A stretch of 64,000 nucleotides of DNA from Nocardia mangyaensis (GCF_001886715.1 NZ_CP018082.1:5518001-5582000), one strand, 5' to 3'. Shown: positions 35,456 to 44,877, counted from the first letter of the stretch. Numbers and translations are program-made. The notes: generated by a model from the letters alone, not told the origin.

Positions 35456-36562
35456 GTGTTGCGCAAAGGCGACGTGTTCGCCGGGTACACGATCCGGCGT
35501 GTGCTCGGTCGGGGCGGCATGGGCGTGGTCTACCTGGCCAGGCACCCGCGATTGCCCCGGTTGACCGCGTTGAAACTGCTCAGCCGCGAGCTGACCGCCG
35601 ATCAGGAGAGCTGCCGTCGTTTCGAGCGCGAGGCCGATCTGGTCGCCCAGCTCGAGCACCCCAACATCGTCAATGTCTACGACCGCGGCACCGACGAGGG
35701 CCAGCTGTGGATCTCCATGCAGTTCGTGGCGGGTACCGATGTCGCGACCGCGGATGTGAACGTGCTGACGCCGGGCCGGGCGGTGCAGATCCTCGCCGAG
35801 ACCGCCACCGGGCTGGATTTCGCGCATGCCAGCGGTGTCCTGCACCGTGACGTGAAGCCGGCCAACATCCTGCTCGCGAAGCCGCCGATCGGGCGCCCGG
35901 AACGGGTGGTGCTCACCGACTTCGGGATCGCGGCCGTCCGCGACAGCGAGACCACGCTGGCCTCGGCGGGTTCGATCACCGCCACCCTCGCCTACGCCGC
36001 GCCCGAGCACCTCACCGGTGCCCCGCTGGACCATCGCGCCGACCAGTACTCCCTGGCCTGCACGCTGTTCTGGATGCTGACCGGCTCGGTGCCCTTCCCC
36101 GGACCCAGCCCGGCCACCGTCATCCAGGCACACCTGAGCAAGCCGGTGCCGCCGCTGCGCAGCCTGCGCCCCGACCTGCCCCCGACGCTGGACGCGGTGC
36201 TGGCCAGGGCCACCGCCAAGCACCCCGACGGGCGATTTGCCAGTTGCGCGGAGTTCGCCGCGGCCGCCAAGGCCGCGCTGCTCGCGGTTCCGGGCCCGTG
36301 GCACCACGAGCAGCCGACGGCGTCCGGTGTCGTGTTGCGCGCTCGCGAGCCCTACGCCCGGCCGTCGACGCCGCCGCAGGGTTATCCGCGCACCCCGCCG
36401 GCCACCCCCGCGCAGCCGCACCCACACCCACCGCGCCCCACCACCGGCGGAACGCCGATCCCTTCGCGGCGCGGCACACCACGTCCGGGGATCATCGATT
36501 TCCCCGGTGGCCGCAACCATCCCGGCTATATCGTGCCGCCCCAACAGCGACGACCACCGTGA
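35456..36562 (+). CDS. Ser/Thr protein kinase 1, soluble (no ectodomain)
   Basis: A 368-residue Hanks-type kinase, first of three tandem paralogues. Kinase domain about 10-265: GRGGMGVVYLA loop, Lys in ALKLLSRE, catalytic HRDVKPANILL, metal-binding LTDFGIAA and YAAPEHL. The activation loop has DSETTLASAGSITATLAYAA with several Thr/Ser. The C-terminal 100 residues are Pro-rich with no membrane segment, unlike the other two. The start is a GTG with GGAGGGGG upstream. It is probably co-expressed with its neighbours. The absence of a membrane anchor suggests it acts in the cytoplasm, perhaps downstream of the other two. Confidence 0.93.
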   Translation: MLRKGDVFAGYTIRRVLGRGGMGVVYLARHPRLPRLTALKLLSRELTADQESCRRFEREADLVAQLEHPNIVNVYDRGTDEGQLWISMQFVAGTDVATADVNVLTPGRAVQILAETATGLDFAHASGVLHRDVKPANILLAKPPIGRPERVVLTDFGIAAVRDSETTLASAGSITATLAYAAPEHLTGAPLDHRADQYSLACTLFWMLTGSVPFPGPSPATVIQAHLSKPVPPLRSLRPDLPPTLDAVLARATAKHPDGRFASCAEFAAAAKAALLAVPGPWHHEQPTASGVVLRAREPYARPSTPPQGYPRTPPATPAQPHPHPPRPTTGGTPIPSRRGTPRPGIIDFPGGRNHPGYIVPPQQRRPP

Positions 36563-36723
36563 TCGCGGTGGGCTGTTCGCCCGTCCAGCAGGCAGCCGTC
36601 CGTAGCCCCGACGACTGCTAAGGTTTCGTAGATTTTCCCGTGGCGGGCCACCCGGCCGCGGCTTTTCATGCTGTACGCGCGTGCGCTGGTGGGTCCCGGC
36701 GCTCCGCGGGAAGTGGAGCAGAC

Positions 36724-38532
36724 ATGCTGGCCAACGGAGATGTCTTCGCAGGCTACGTCATCGAACGCCAACTCGGCCGTGGTGGCATGGGTTCGGTCTA
36801 TCTCGCCAAGCATCCTCGCCTACCGCGGATGACCGCGCTGAAGCTGCTCAATCGCGAGATGTTCTTCGATCAGGAGGTGCGGGCACGGTTCGAACGGGAG
36901 GCGGATCTGGTCTCGCGCCTGGATCACCCGAACATCGTCACCGTCTACGACCGCGGCCTCGACGACGAACAACTGTGGATCTCCATGCAGTTCATCGATG
37001 GGATCGACGCCGCCTCGGTGGACCCACAGACGCTACCGCCCGCCCGCGCGCTGCAGATCGTCAAGGAAACCGCCGACGCGCTGGACTACGCGCACGGCAT
37101 GGGTGTGCTGCACCGCGACGTGAAACCGGCCAACATCCTGCTCGCCCGCTCGGGCGCCGGTCGCGGCGAACGGGTCTACCTCACCGACTTCGGCATCGCC
37201 CGACTGCGCGATGACACCGGCCATCTCACCCAGACCGGCACCTTCACCGCGACCCTGGCCTATGCCTCGCCCGAACAGCTCACCGGCGCCTCACTCGATC
37301 ACCGTTCCGATCAGTATTCGCTGGCCTGCACGCTGTTCTGGCTGTTCACCGGGGCGGGTCCGTTCACCGCGACCAATCCGGCCGCCGTCATCCAAGGCCA
37401 CCTGCAGCAACCGCCGCCGGCGCTGAGCAGTGTGCGGCCGGGCTTGCCGTATGCCCTCGACGCCGTGCTGGCCAAGGCGATGGCCAAGCGTCCCGACGAC
37501 CGCTTCGACACCTGTTCGGATTTCGCGAGCGCCGCGATCGCCGCGCTGAACAATCCGAGCACGCCGGGCCTGCCGCTGGCCGGACCCCGGCCCGGCACCG
37601 GCGGTGCGATGCCGATCACGGGCGGTCCGCGACCGACCACCGGTGGCGCGATCCCGCAGACCGGTTCGCCGTATCCCCTTGCGGCACAGGGTCCGATGAC
37701 CGGTGGTCCGATGGGCACCGCCGGGCCGATGGGGCGCTCGGGCCCGATGACCGGTGGTCCGATGACCGCCAACCAGACACCCTCCCCGTCGACCGGTGGC
37801 GCGCCGACGCAGAACCCGTACACCCAGCAGTCCCGGCCGCAGTACCCCGCACCGCCCACCCCGCCGCGGCCGCCCGTGCCCGCACCGTATGGCCAGTACG
37901 CGCAGGGGCCGCGCCCGCCGTCGAAGTCCAATACCGGGATGATCCTCGGCATCGTCGGCGCCGTGGTCCTGGTGATCGTCCTGCTGATCGCCATCGGCAT
38001 CGCGACCAGCGGTGACAATTCCGGCGGTGACACCACCACCACGACACCGTCGACGAGCGCGGCGGCCGTCCAGGTCACCCCCGACGCCGACGCGATCAGC
38101 GCGGCGTTCGGCCGGATGGTGCCCGCCGACACCGACGGCGAGACCGGCTACAACAGCGCCAAGTGCTGGGAGACCGACACCGGCTACACCCCCTCGGCCA
38201 ACCGCGGCGACCCCGATTTCGGTGCCTGGGTCTGGCAGTGGCGGTGCTACGACGGCGGCGGTGGCTCCGGCGACGACCCGTTCTACCGGTTCTATGTCTA
38301 CAACTCCGCCGCCGACGTGCAGGCGGTGATCGACGGGCTGCCCACCAATATCAAGTCCGTCGACACCAACGGCGGTAAGCAGTACACCAACTACAAGTAC
38401 ACCGACAACGGGAACAAGATCATCACCGTGTTCACCGGTGAGCCCGACCGCGCCCAGTTCCTGATGTTCACCGATGGCTACGGTGACGCCGACGACGTGC
38501 TGCGCTGGTGGCGCTCGGCACCGCTGAACTGA
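36724..38532 (+). CDS. Ser/Thr protein kinase 2, membrane-anchored with ectodomain
   Basis: A 602-residue PknF/PknH-like kinase. Kinase domain about 10-270 with GRGGMGSVYLAKHP, ALKLLNRE, HRDVKPANILL, LTDFGIARL and YASPEQL. A Pro/Gly/Thr-Met repeat juxtamembrane linker (about 280-400, repeats of TGGPM) is followed by a membrane helix MILGIVGAVVLVIVLL at about 405-428, then a 170-residue extracellular domain. That domain shares with kinase 3 a Cys pair and the C-terminal WW...APL ending. PASTA repeats are absent. The ATG at 36724 has GGAGCAG upstream. Kinase 3 begins 4 bp after the stop. Confidence 0.94.
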   Translation: MLANGDVFAGYVIERQLGRGGMGSVYLAKHPRLPRMTALKLLNREMFFDQEVRARFEREADLVSRLDHPNIVTVYDRGLDDEQLWISMQFIDGIDAASVDPQTLPPARALQIVKETADALDYAHGMGVLHRDVKPANILLARSGAGRGERVYLTDFGIARLRDDTGHLTQTGTFTATLAYASPEQLTGASLDHRSDQYSLACTLFWLFTGAGPFTATNPAAVIQGHLQQPPPALSSVRPGLPYALDAVLAKAMAKRPDDRFDTCSDFASAAIAALNNPSTPGLPLAGPRPGTGGAMPITGGPRPTTGGAIPQTGSPYPLAAQGPMTGGPMGTAGPMGRSGPMTGGPMTANQTPSPSTGGAPTQNPYTQQSRPQYPAPPTPPRPPVPAPYGQYAQGPRPPSKSNTGMILGIVGAVVLVIVLLIAIGIATSGDNSGGDTTTTTPSTSAAAVQVTPDADAISAAFGRMVPADTDGETGYNSAKCWETDTGYTPSANRGDPDFGAWVWQWRCYDGGGGSGDDPFYRFYVYNSAADVQAVIDGLPTNIKSVDTNGGKQYTNYKYTDNGNKIITVFTGEPDRAQFLMFTDGYGDADDVLRWWRSAPLN

Positions 38533-38536
38533 CCCG

Positions 38537-40216
38537 ATGATCGACGAGGGCGGTGTCTTCGCCGGGTACACCATCGAGCGGCTGCTCGGCCGTGGCGGCA
38601 TGGGCTCGGTGTATCTGGCGCGTCACCCCCGGCTGCCCCGGCGCACCGCGATGAAGCTGCTGAACCGGGAGTTGTTCTTCGACACCGAGATCCGGGCCAG
38701 GTTCGAGCGCGAGGCCGATCTGGTGGCGCGGCTCGAGCATCCGAACATCGTCACCGTCTACGACCGCGGGGTCGACAACGATCAGCTGTGGATCTCGATG
38801 CGCTACATCGATGGTTCCGACGCGTCCTCGCTGCCCGCCCCGGTCGAGCCCGCGCGGGCGGTGCGTATCGTCGCCGAAACCGGCGCGGCACTGGACTTCG
38901 CGCACAGCCGGGGTGTGCTGCACCGCGACGTGAAACCGGCCAACATCCTGATCGAGCCGGTCGAGGGCGGCGAGCGGGTCTACCTCACCGACTTCGGCAT
39001 CGCCCGCCTGCACGACGACAGGTCCGCCAAGCTCACCCAGACCGGAACCTTCACCGCCACCCTGGCTTTCGCCTCCCCCGAACAGCTCTCGGGCGTTGCC
39101 CTCGACGGCCGTGCCGACCAGTACTCCCTGGCTTGTACCCTCTACCGATTGCTCACCGGCACAACACCGTTCGAGGCGCCCAACCCGGTCGCGGTGATCC
39201 AGGGCCACCTACAACAGGCACCACCCCGCGCCAGCACCGCTCGCCCCGGACTCCCGGCCGCGCTGGACGCGGTCCTGGCCAGAGCCATGGCAAAACACCC
39301 ACAAGACCGCTTCGGCTCCTGCGCCGAGTTCGCCGCCGCAGCAGCCCATGCCCTCACCGATTCCGCTCCACCGCATTCATTTCCGGGCACACCGGCGACC
39401 ATGACCTACCCACCGAACTCGCCCTACACGCCCGCGCCCGGCTACCCGATGGCAGGCATGGCGCCGTTCGGCCCCGAGCCGGCGGGAAACCCATCGTGGC
39501 CCCTGCGCAATGCCTCGGCAGCCACGCCGCCCGAACGCACCTCCCGCTGGCAGGCCTCACCGGTGGCGTGGGCCGCGTTCATCCTGCTGCTCGGACTCGT
39601 CGGCTGGCTGATCGTCAACCAGTTCACCGGCCCCGCGGAGGGTTCGTCGGCGCAGGGCGGCCAGGAATCCAGTGCGGTACCTACAACATCCGCCGCGCAG
39701 CCACCGTCGACCACCACCACCGTGCCGACGACCGACCGGCAGACCATCGGCGCCCGTGCCGCGAAGCTCAGCGATCAGTTCCCGCGCATGCTGCCGCACA
39801 CCACGGCCGACACCCTGGTGCACGCGGGGTCGGGGCTGGGCGGTGCGGGCTGCTTCGCCTATGACCGCGCCACCGCCAACCGTGATCCCGAGGACGCCGG
39901 CATGGGCGACTGGCTGGTCATGTGGCGCTGTTTCGGCGGCGGCAACAGGGCCACCTACGAGTTCTTCCTCTACCCGTCGGCCGATGCGGCGACGCTGGCG
40001 ATCTCGGGCCTGCCCGCCAACGACGAGCGCCCGGCCGTGCACAACGGCCGCGACTACACGAATTTCGTCCTGCACAACAGCCAGACCAGGTCCCCCCGCA
40101 TGGTCACCCGCTTCGATGCCGACCCCGCCCGCGCCGCCATGCTCATGCACAGCCGCGGCTTCATCGCCACCGAAGACCAGCTGTTCGACTGGTGGCACGC
40201 CGCGCCCCTCGACTAG
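38537..40216 (+). CDS. Ser/Thr protein kinase 3, membrane-anchored with related ectodomain
   Basis: A 559-residue paralogue of kinase 2. Kinase domain about 10-270 with GRGGMGSVYLARHP, AMKLLNRELF, HRDVKPANILI, LTDFGIARLH and FASPEQL. A shorter Pro-rich linker, then one membrane helix (VAWAAFILLLGLVGWLIVNQ, about 342-363) and an extracellular domain of about 170 residues resembling kinase 2: CF/CY aromatic pairs, MWRCFGGG and WWHAAPLD at the end. It overlaps in transcription with kinase 2 (4-bp gap). Ligand unknown; the ectodomain is not PASTA or NHL as far as I can see. Confidence 0.94.
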   Translation: MIDEGGVFAGYTIERLLGRGGMGSVYLARHPRLPRRTAMKLLNRELFFDTEIRARFEREADLVARLEHPNIVTVYDRGVDNDQLWISMRYIDGSDASSLPAPVEPARAVRIVAETGAALDFAHSRGVLHRDVKPANILIEPVEGGERVYLTDFGIARLHDDRSAKLTQTGTFTATLAFASPEQLSGVALDGRADQYSLACTLYRLLTGTTPFEAPNPVAVIQGHLQQAPPRASTARPGLPAALDAVLARAMAKHPQDRFGSCAEFAAAAAHALTDSAPPHSFPGTPATMTYPPNSPYTPAPGYPMAGMAPFGPEPAGNPSWPLRNASAATPPERTSRWQASPVAWAAFILLLGLVGWLIVNQFTGPAEGSSAQGGQESSAVPTTSAAQPPSTTTTVPTTDRQTIGARAAKLSDQFPRMLPHTTADTLVHAGSGLGGAGCFAYDRATANRDPEDAGMGDWLVMWRCFGGGNRATYEFFLYPSADAATLAISGLPANDERPAVHNGRDYTNFVLHNSQTRSPRMVTRFDADPARAAMLMHSRGFIATEDQLFDWWHAAPLD

Positions 40217-40294
40217 GCACACCAGGCGGATTCGGACAACGAACAGGCCCCGTGTCACCAACGGCCGAGCAGCGAACGCATCAGAGCCTGGTGA

Positions 40295-41209
40295 TCAATG
40301 ATCCAGGTCAGGGGACAGGGTGTGGTGGACGAAGTCGCGCACCGGCTCGAAGCCGATCGCCTGGTAGATCTTGTTCGAGGTGGGGTTGGCGAGGTCGGTG
40401 AACAGGCAGGCATCGGCGCCCTCCGCGCGGATCTCGGCCGCGACGGTGGCGGTGAGCGCGCTCGCGAAACCGTTGCCGCGCAGGCCCGGCGGCGTGTAGA
40501 CCGGGCCGATCCTGGCCCAGCCGAGGACCGCGGCCTGCCGGGCGACGAGGGTGACCGGCGTACCGGCGTGTTCCCACAGCCACCACCACCCGCTCTCGAC
40601 CCGCCTGCGCACCGCCGTCTCGTCCAGACGCAGCGGCGCTCCGCTCTCCGCCGCGAACGCCCGGACCAGCTCGAGACAGACAACGACATCGTCCCCGGTG
40701 GCCCGGCGAGCCGCCCCCGCGACCGCGGGCACGTGCAGCTCCCCCGCAGCCGTGGGTACCCCCAGCGAGCCCTCGGCCCCTGGCCTTTGTGGCGCAGTCC
40801 TGGCTGCTGGCACGCGCAGTTCGCCGAGCCGGAACAGGCGCGTCGAGTATCTCCGGCGATAGCTGCCGCCACCGACCTTCGACCAGTGCGCGGCGAAGGC
40901 ATCGGCGTCCGCGACAGCGCCTTCCACGCTGCGCAAGGCCACACCATCGGCCACGAACGCGTCGGCGACGGCCGACACGCTGTCCGCGGGAAGCTCGCCC
41001 AGGTACACCGAGCCCTGGGTGCACATCGCCATGCCGACGGTCTCGCCGTCGCGGACCGTCAGCAAGCGCGTCGCCATCGCGCCGGAACGCCCCTCGGCCT
41101 GGTTCACGGCGGTCGTGGCGATCACCGTATGACGCAGGGGGTCCCCGCGCAGCAGCGCTCGGGCCTCGGCGAGGAACCGGGCGGCGTCACTGGTGATGTC
41201 GATGCGCAC
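40295..41209 (-). CDS. GNAT family N-acetyltransferase
   Basis: A 304-residue acetyltransferase. The C-terminal GNAT domain (about 170-304) contains VYTPPGLRGNGFASALTATV, the acetyl-CoA pyrophosphate loop of R-x-x-G-x-A type, and YQAIGFEPVRD near the end. The N-terminal half (about 1-120) looks like a degenerate second GNAT-like domain. Acceptor unknown. It converges with kinase 3; the start at 41209 is a plain ATG with no strong ribosome site. It is upstream of a small membrane protein gene on the same strand, possibly separately expressed. Confidence 0.88.
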   Translation of the reverse strand: MRIDITSDAARFLAEARALLRGDPLRHTVIATTAVNQAEGRSGAMATRLLTVRDGETVGMAMCTQGSVYLGELPADSVSAVADAFVADGVALRSVEGAVADADAFAAHWSKVGGGSYRRRYSTRLFRLGELRVPAARTAPQRPGAEGSLGVPTAAGELHVPAVAGAARRATGDDVVVCLELVRAFAAESGAPLRLDETAVRRRVESGWWWLWEHAGTPVTLVARQAAVLGWARIGPVYTPPGLRGNGFASALTATVAAEIRAEGADACLFTDLANPTSNKIYQAIGFEPVRDFVHHTLSPDLDH

Positions 41210-41261
41210 GGCATCGACGGTAAGCGCTCACAGCCAGGGACGCAGCGGGTTTTCCGGTGCC

Positions 41262-41549
41262 TCAGGTCGTTTCGCGCGCTTCCCGATCGGTGCGCAGCTT
41301 CAGCAGGATCAGACCCGCCGTGCAGGCCAGGATCAGCCCGGCGACCGTGATCTCCACGTGCAGGCCCGCGATCCCGAGCCCGGCGCCGACGAGTCCGCCG
41401 ACGAAGAACAACCAGCCCATCACCCGCGCGACCACCGCGAAAGCGCGATTGTCCGGCGGGGTCGACAGTGCGTGCTGGAATTGTGCCGCGGTGGCCGAAT
41501 CGAGGTTCGCCGTCACGGTTTCCAGCCGGGGTGTCGAATAAGCTCCCAT
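41262..41549 (-). CDS. Small membrane protein, unknown
   Basis: A 95-residue protein with two predicted helices: VMGWLFFVGGLVGAGLGIAG and ITVAGLILACTAGLILLKL (about residues 42-88), with a charged C-terminal tail (RTDREARETT). No domain recognised. The ATG at 41549 has a GAGGAG ribosome site 6 bases upstream, so the longer frame to 41627 is rejected. It precedes the GNAT gene by 52 bp and may be co-transcribed with it. Function unknown. Confidence 0.7.
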   Translation of the reverse strand: MGAYSTPRLETVTANLDSATAAQFQHALSTPPDNRAFAVVARVMGWLFFVGGLVGAGLGIAGLHVEITVAGLILACTAGLILLKLRTDREARETT

Positions 41550-41727
41550 CAGATTCTCCTCATGACGCCGATCAGATTCTTGTATCGCGCACACCTCGCG
41601 CGTCAGGGTTCGTTCCGGGCGTCTCATGCGTAACTTTGCTCACACACGCTACGACTCGGCGACGCTCAGTGCGCGCGACACGTCCCCATGACACGCTGAA
41701 GAGATCAATCCGATATCTGACCCATGA

Positions 41728-41740
41728 GCATTTAAAATGC
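41728..41740. promoter_or_regulatory. 13-bp palindrome upstream of the Pro/Thr-rich secreted protein gene
   Basis: GCATTTAAAATGC is a perfect inverted repeat (6-bp arms, 1-bp centre) in a locally A+T-rich patch, 61 bases before the start of the next gene and between divergent genes. It could be an operator; the regulator is unknown. Confidence 0.4.
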
Positions 41741-41801
41741 GCTCTTTCGCCGGTCCTGCACTACTGTGAGGCGACTCGAAGCCGACGAGGAGTAGCAGGC
41801 G

Positions 41802-42473
41802 ATGGATGAAGGCAGGGCCAAGATCATAGGTCCGGCAGTCGCTGCCGGCGCGGTGTCGCTCGGACTGATCGTCATCGGTGCGTGCGGTGTCGGCCAGCAG
41901 GAGGTGTACGTACCGCCGCCGCCACTGAGCGCCGATCTGGCCGTGGCGCCGAGCCGGCTCCCCGAAGAGCCCACCGCGACCACCTACCGCATCGAGATCC
42001 CGCCCTCACCGACCTGGCGGGTCGCGCCGTACATGCCGCCGCGGAAACCGTTCAGCCTCAGCTCCACCGAGACCACCCCGAAGCCACCGGCCGAGGACGA
42101 CGACAGCACCGAGTCGAGGCCGCCCGAGGCCGCGGCCGAACCGCGGACACCCGAGACCACCGACGACTCGACGACTGACCCGGAGCCGGAACCGGAACCC
42201 GCCGCCGCCGAGCCGCCGACCACGACGTCGCCCGCCCGTACCACCACGCGCCCCGGCCCGACCCGCACCGTCACTCCCCCGCGCATTGGTCCGCCGGTCG
42301 AGGAGGTCGACGAGTTCGAGGCGACCGAGGACCCGAGCTATCCACCCACCCACGCCTACGACCGGCTGAGCACCACCGCGCAGCCCACCGCGACCACGCC
42401 GACCGCCGACCGCCCCTCCACCGTCCAGACCCCGACGACCACGGCACCGACCGCCACCGAGCCGACCCGCTGA
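41802..42473 (+). CDS. Pro/Thr-rich exported or anchored protein, unknown
   Basis: A 223-residue protein, mostly low-complexity. Residues 1-28 hold a hydrophobic segment (GPAVAAGAVSLGLIVIGACG). It could be a signal anchor, or a lipoprotein signal with a possible lipobox IGAC, though the positive n-region is weak. The remainder is Pro/Thr/Glu-rich (PPAEDDDSTESRPPEAAAEP, TTTSPARTTTRPGPTR) and without recognisable domain. It is probably an extracellular stalk or cell-wall spanning protein. It is divergent from the small membrane protein gene; a hairpin terminator follows. Confidence 0.65.
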   Translation: MDEGRAKIIGPAVAAGAVSLGLIVIGACGVGQQEVYVPPPPLSADLAVAPSRLPEEPTATTYRIEIPPSPTWRVAPYMPPRKPFSLSSTETTPKPPAEDDDSTESRPPEAAAEPRTPETTDDSTTDPEPEPEPAAAEPPTTTSPARTTTRPGPTRTVTPPRIGPPVEEVDEFEATEDPSYPPTHAYDRLSTTAQPTATTPTADRPSTVQTPTTTAPTATEPTR

Positions 42474-42523
42474 TCCGGCATCGCCGCACGGGTCGATCGA
42501 CACAGACGACCCACGGACACGAT

Positions 42524-42555
42524 GATGGCGCGCACCCCGAGGGGCACGCGCCATC
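42524..42555. terminator. Strong bidirectional hairpin between convergent genes
   Basis: GATGGCGCG and CGCGCCATC form a 9-bp outer stem; inside, CCCC pairs with GGGG around GA, giving a long stem interrupted by one CA/CA mismatch. It sits between the stops at 42473 (plus) and 42568 (minus). Confidence 0.75.
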
Positions 42556-42567
42556 GCCGACACCGTC

Positions 42568-43695
42568 CTACAGCTCCGGCAGGTCGTAGCCGCCCACCCG
42601 ATCGGCCAGTACCCGACGGTGCTCGAGGGCCCCGCCGAGGGTCTGTCCGATCGCGGTCAGCCGGGCGACGTAGTGGCTCACCGGATACTCCGCGGTGACG
42701 CCGATGCCGCCGTGCATCTGGATCGCCTCCTGCCCGATGTGCTCGGCCGACTTGCCGACCTGCAGTCGCGCCCGTGAGGCCACCACCGGATCGTTGCCGC
42801 CATCGGCCAGCGCCGCGGTGGCGAACAGGCTCATGCTGCGGGCCAGTTCCAGCGAGACGTAGCAGTCGGCCGCGCGCTGGGTCAGCGTCTGGAACTTCGA
42901 CAGCGTCACGCCGAACTGCTTGCGGGTCTTCAGGTATTCCGTGGTCAGCGTGAGCGCCACCTCCATCGCCCCCACCGATTCCGCGCACAGCGCCGCCTGC
43001 GCGTACCCCTGGACGAGCGCGATCGGCTCGGCGGCGTCGACGGTGTCGCCGAGCAACGCGGCGGTGGCGCCGTCGAAATCGAACTGCGCGCCCCGGCGAC
43101 CGTCGAAGGTGCGGTAGGTACGCCGGTGCACACCGGCCTGGTCCGGATCGACCAGCAACAGTCCCACACCGCCGCCGGGCAGCACCGCGCTGACGATCAG
43201 CTCGTCGGCCACATCGCCGTGCAGCACCGGATTCTTCACGCCCGTCAGCGTGTAGCCGTCGCCGTCGGCCGTCGCCGTGGTGGTCAGCTCGGTCGAGGGC
43301 CAGCGCTGGCCCGGCTCGTTGTGCGCGAAGGCGAGCAGGGTCGTGCCCGCCGCCAGGGCGGGCAGCAGACGTTGCTTCTGCTCCGCGCTGCCGGTCAGCT
43401 TCAGCAGCTCGGCCGGGATCACCACCGCGTCGAGCACCGGTTCCGGGGCGAGGGCGCGGCCCAGTTCCTCTTGGACCAGCATCACCTCGACCGGGCCCGC
43501 GCCGACGCCGCCGTCGTCCTCGGGAATGGTCAGGCCGAGCACGCCCAGATCGGCGAGCTGCTTCCAGACCGTGCGGTTCCAGCCCGGGTCGGTCTCGCCC
43601 GCCTTGGCCAATGCCTCGCCGTCGTAGAAGCGGTGCAGCAGCTCGCGCACGGTGTCGCGCAGCATCGTCTGTTCGTCGGTCAGTGCCAGATCCAT
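42568..43695 (-). CDS. Acyl-CoA dehydrogenase family protein, subunit of a paired FadE
   Basis: A 375-residue acyl-CoA dehydrogenase fold. N-terminus MDLALTDEQTMLRDTVRELL, mid-region VGAGPVEVMLVQEELGRAL, C-terminal domain with QMHGGIGVTAEYPVSHYV. It begins 9 bases after the stop of the other FadE gene and is surely co-transcribed. In mycolate actinobacteria such pairs form heterotetramers (ChsE1-ChsE2-type) acting on sterol-side-chain or other CoA thioesters. Substrate not identified; no steroid genes are nearby. FAD contacts are normally contributed by both subunits, so neither may be active alone. Confidence 0.9.
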   Translation of the reverse strand: MDLALTDEQTMLRDTVRELLHRFYDGEALAKAGETDPGWNRTVWKQLADLGVLGLTIPEDDGGVGAGPVEVMLVQEELGRALAPEPVLDAVVIPAELLKLTGSAEQKQRLLPALAAGTTLLAFAHNEPGQRWPSTELTTTATADGDGYTLTGVKNPVLHGDVADELIVSAVLPGGGVGLLLVDPDQAGVHRRTYRTFDGRRGAQFDFDGATAALLGDTVDAAEPIALVQGYAQAALCAESVGAMEVALTLTTEYLKTRKQFGVTLSKFQTLTQRAADCYVSLELARSMSLFATAALADGGNDPVVASRARLQVGKSAEHIGQEAIQMHGGIGVTAEYPVSHYVARLTAIGQTLGGALEHRRVLADRVGGYDLPEL

Positions 43696-43704
43696 GTCAA
43701 CGCC

Positions 43705-44877
43705 TCACAATCCGAGGATCGTGGAGGAAATGATCGAGCGCTGGACCTCGCTCGAGCCTCCGTAGATGGTCACCTTGCGGTAGTTCAGGTAGCCGGGGCC
43801 GGTGTGCTGGGCCCAGCCGGGCGAGGCGATGCCGTCGGCGTCGACCGGCAGCGCGTCGGGGCCCGCGATCTCGAGCAGCAGTTCGGTGGCCGCCTGCTGC
43901 AGCTCCGAGCCGCGCAGCTTGAGCACCGAGGAGGCCGGATTCGGCTTGCCGTCCACGGAATTGGAGACCACGCGCAGCTGGGTCAGCTCCAGGGCGAGCA
44001 ATTCGTTCTCCAGTTCGGCCACCCGCGCGGCGAACACCGGGTCCTCGAGCAGGGTGCCGTGCCCGGTCCTGGTTCCGCGCGCGTAGTCCTTGGCCAGGCC
44101 GATCTTGACCTTGGTCTTGCCGATGCCGGTGATGGAGGTGCGTTCGTTGCCGAGCAGGAACTTCGCGTAGGTCCAGCCCTGGTTCTCCTCGCCGACGAGC
44201 TGGTCGGCGGGCACCCGGACGTTCTCGAAGAAGACCTCGTTCACCTCGTAGCTGCCGTCGATCAGCTTGATCGGGCGCATGGTGACACCGGGGGTCTTCA
44301 CGTCGAAGAGCAGGAAGGAGATGCCCGCCTGCTTCTTCGGCGCGTTCGGGTCGGTGCGCACCAGACAGAAGATCCAGTCGGCGTACTGGCCGAGGGTGGT
44401 CCAGATCTTCTGGCCGTTGACGATGTAGGAGTCGCCGTCGCGCACGGCGGTGGTGCGCAGCGAGGCCAGATCCGACCCCGCGTCGGGCTCGGAAAAGCCC
44501 TGACACCACCAGATGTCGAGCGCGGCGGTGGGCGGGAGGAACCGCTGCTTGAGTTCCTCGGAACCGAATTGCGCGATCACCGGGCCGACCATGGAGGCGT
44601 TGAAGGTGAGCGGTTCGGGGACCGAGGCCAGCTGCATCTCGTCGAGCCAGAGGTGACGCTGCATCGGCGTCCAGTCCTTGCCGCCCCAGGCAGGCGGCCA
44701 GTTCGGCACGGCGAGGCCGTTGTCGTTGAGGATCTTGTTCGCGGTGACGATGTCGTCGCGGGACAGTTCGTGGCCGTATTTCACGCGGTCACGGATCTCG
44801 ACCGGGATCTCGGTGCGATAGAAGTGCCGGAGCTCGTCGCGGAAGGAGAGCTCTTCAGGGGACAGGGCTAACTTCAT
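43705..44877 (-). CDS. Acyl-CoA dehydrogenase family protein, partner subunit
   Basis: A 390-residue acyl-CoA dehydrogenase, first of the pair. N-terminal helical domain MKLALSPEELSFRDELRHFY; beta-domain with WWCQGFSEPDAGSDLASL and YIVNGQKIWTTLGQYADWIF; C-terminal domain ending in TIYGGSSEVQRSIISSTIL, the FAD/CoA-related loop. The start at 44877 is preceded by a weak site; an upstream ATG-less extension is rejected. Together with the next gene it should oxidise a CoA thioester with FAD. The specificity is unknown. Divergent from a secreted protein gene. Confidence 0.92.
   Translation of the reverse strand: MKLALSPEELSFRDELRHFYRTEIPVEIRDRVKYGHELSRDDIVTANKILNDNGLAVPNWPPAWGGKDWTPMQRHLWLDEMQLASVPEPLTFNASMVGPVIAQFGSEELKQRFLPPTAALDIWWCQGFSEPDAGSDLASLRTTAVRDGDSYIVNGQKIWTTLGQYADWIFCLVRTDPNAPKKQAGISFLLFDVKTPGVTMRPIKLIDGSYEVNEVFFENVRVPADQLVGEENQGWTYAKFLLGNERTSITGIGKTKVKIGLAKDYARGTRTGHGTLLEDPVFAARVAELENELLALELTQLRVVSNSVDGKPNPASSVLKLRGSELQQAATELLLEIAGPDALPVDADGIASPGWAQHTGPGYLNYRKVTIYGGSSEVQRSIISSTILGL

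Noticed and set aside
43126..44871. 581-residue plus-strand frame over the two acyl-CoA dehydrogenase genes
   Set aside because: Antisense artefact of high-GC codon bias; no domain signals.
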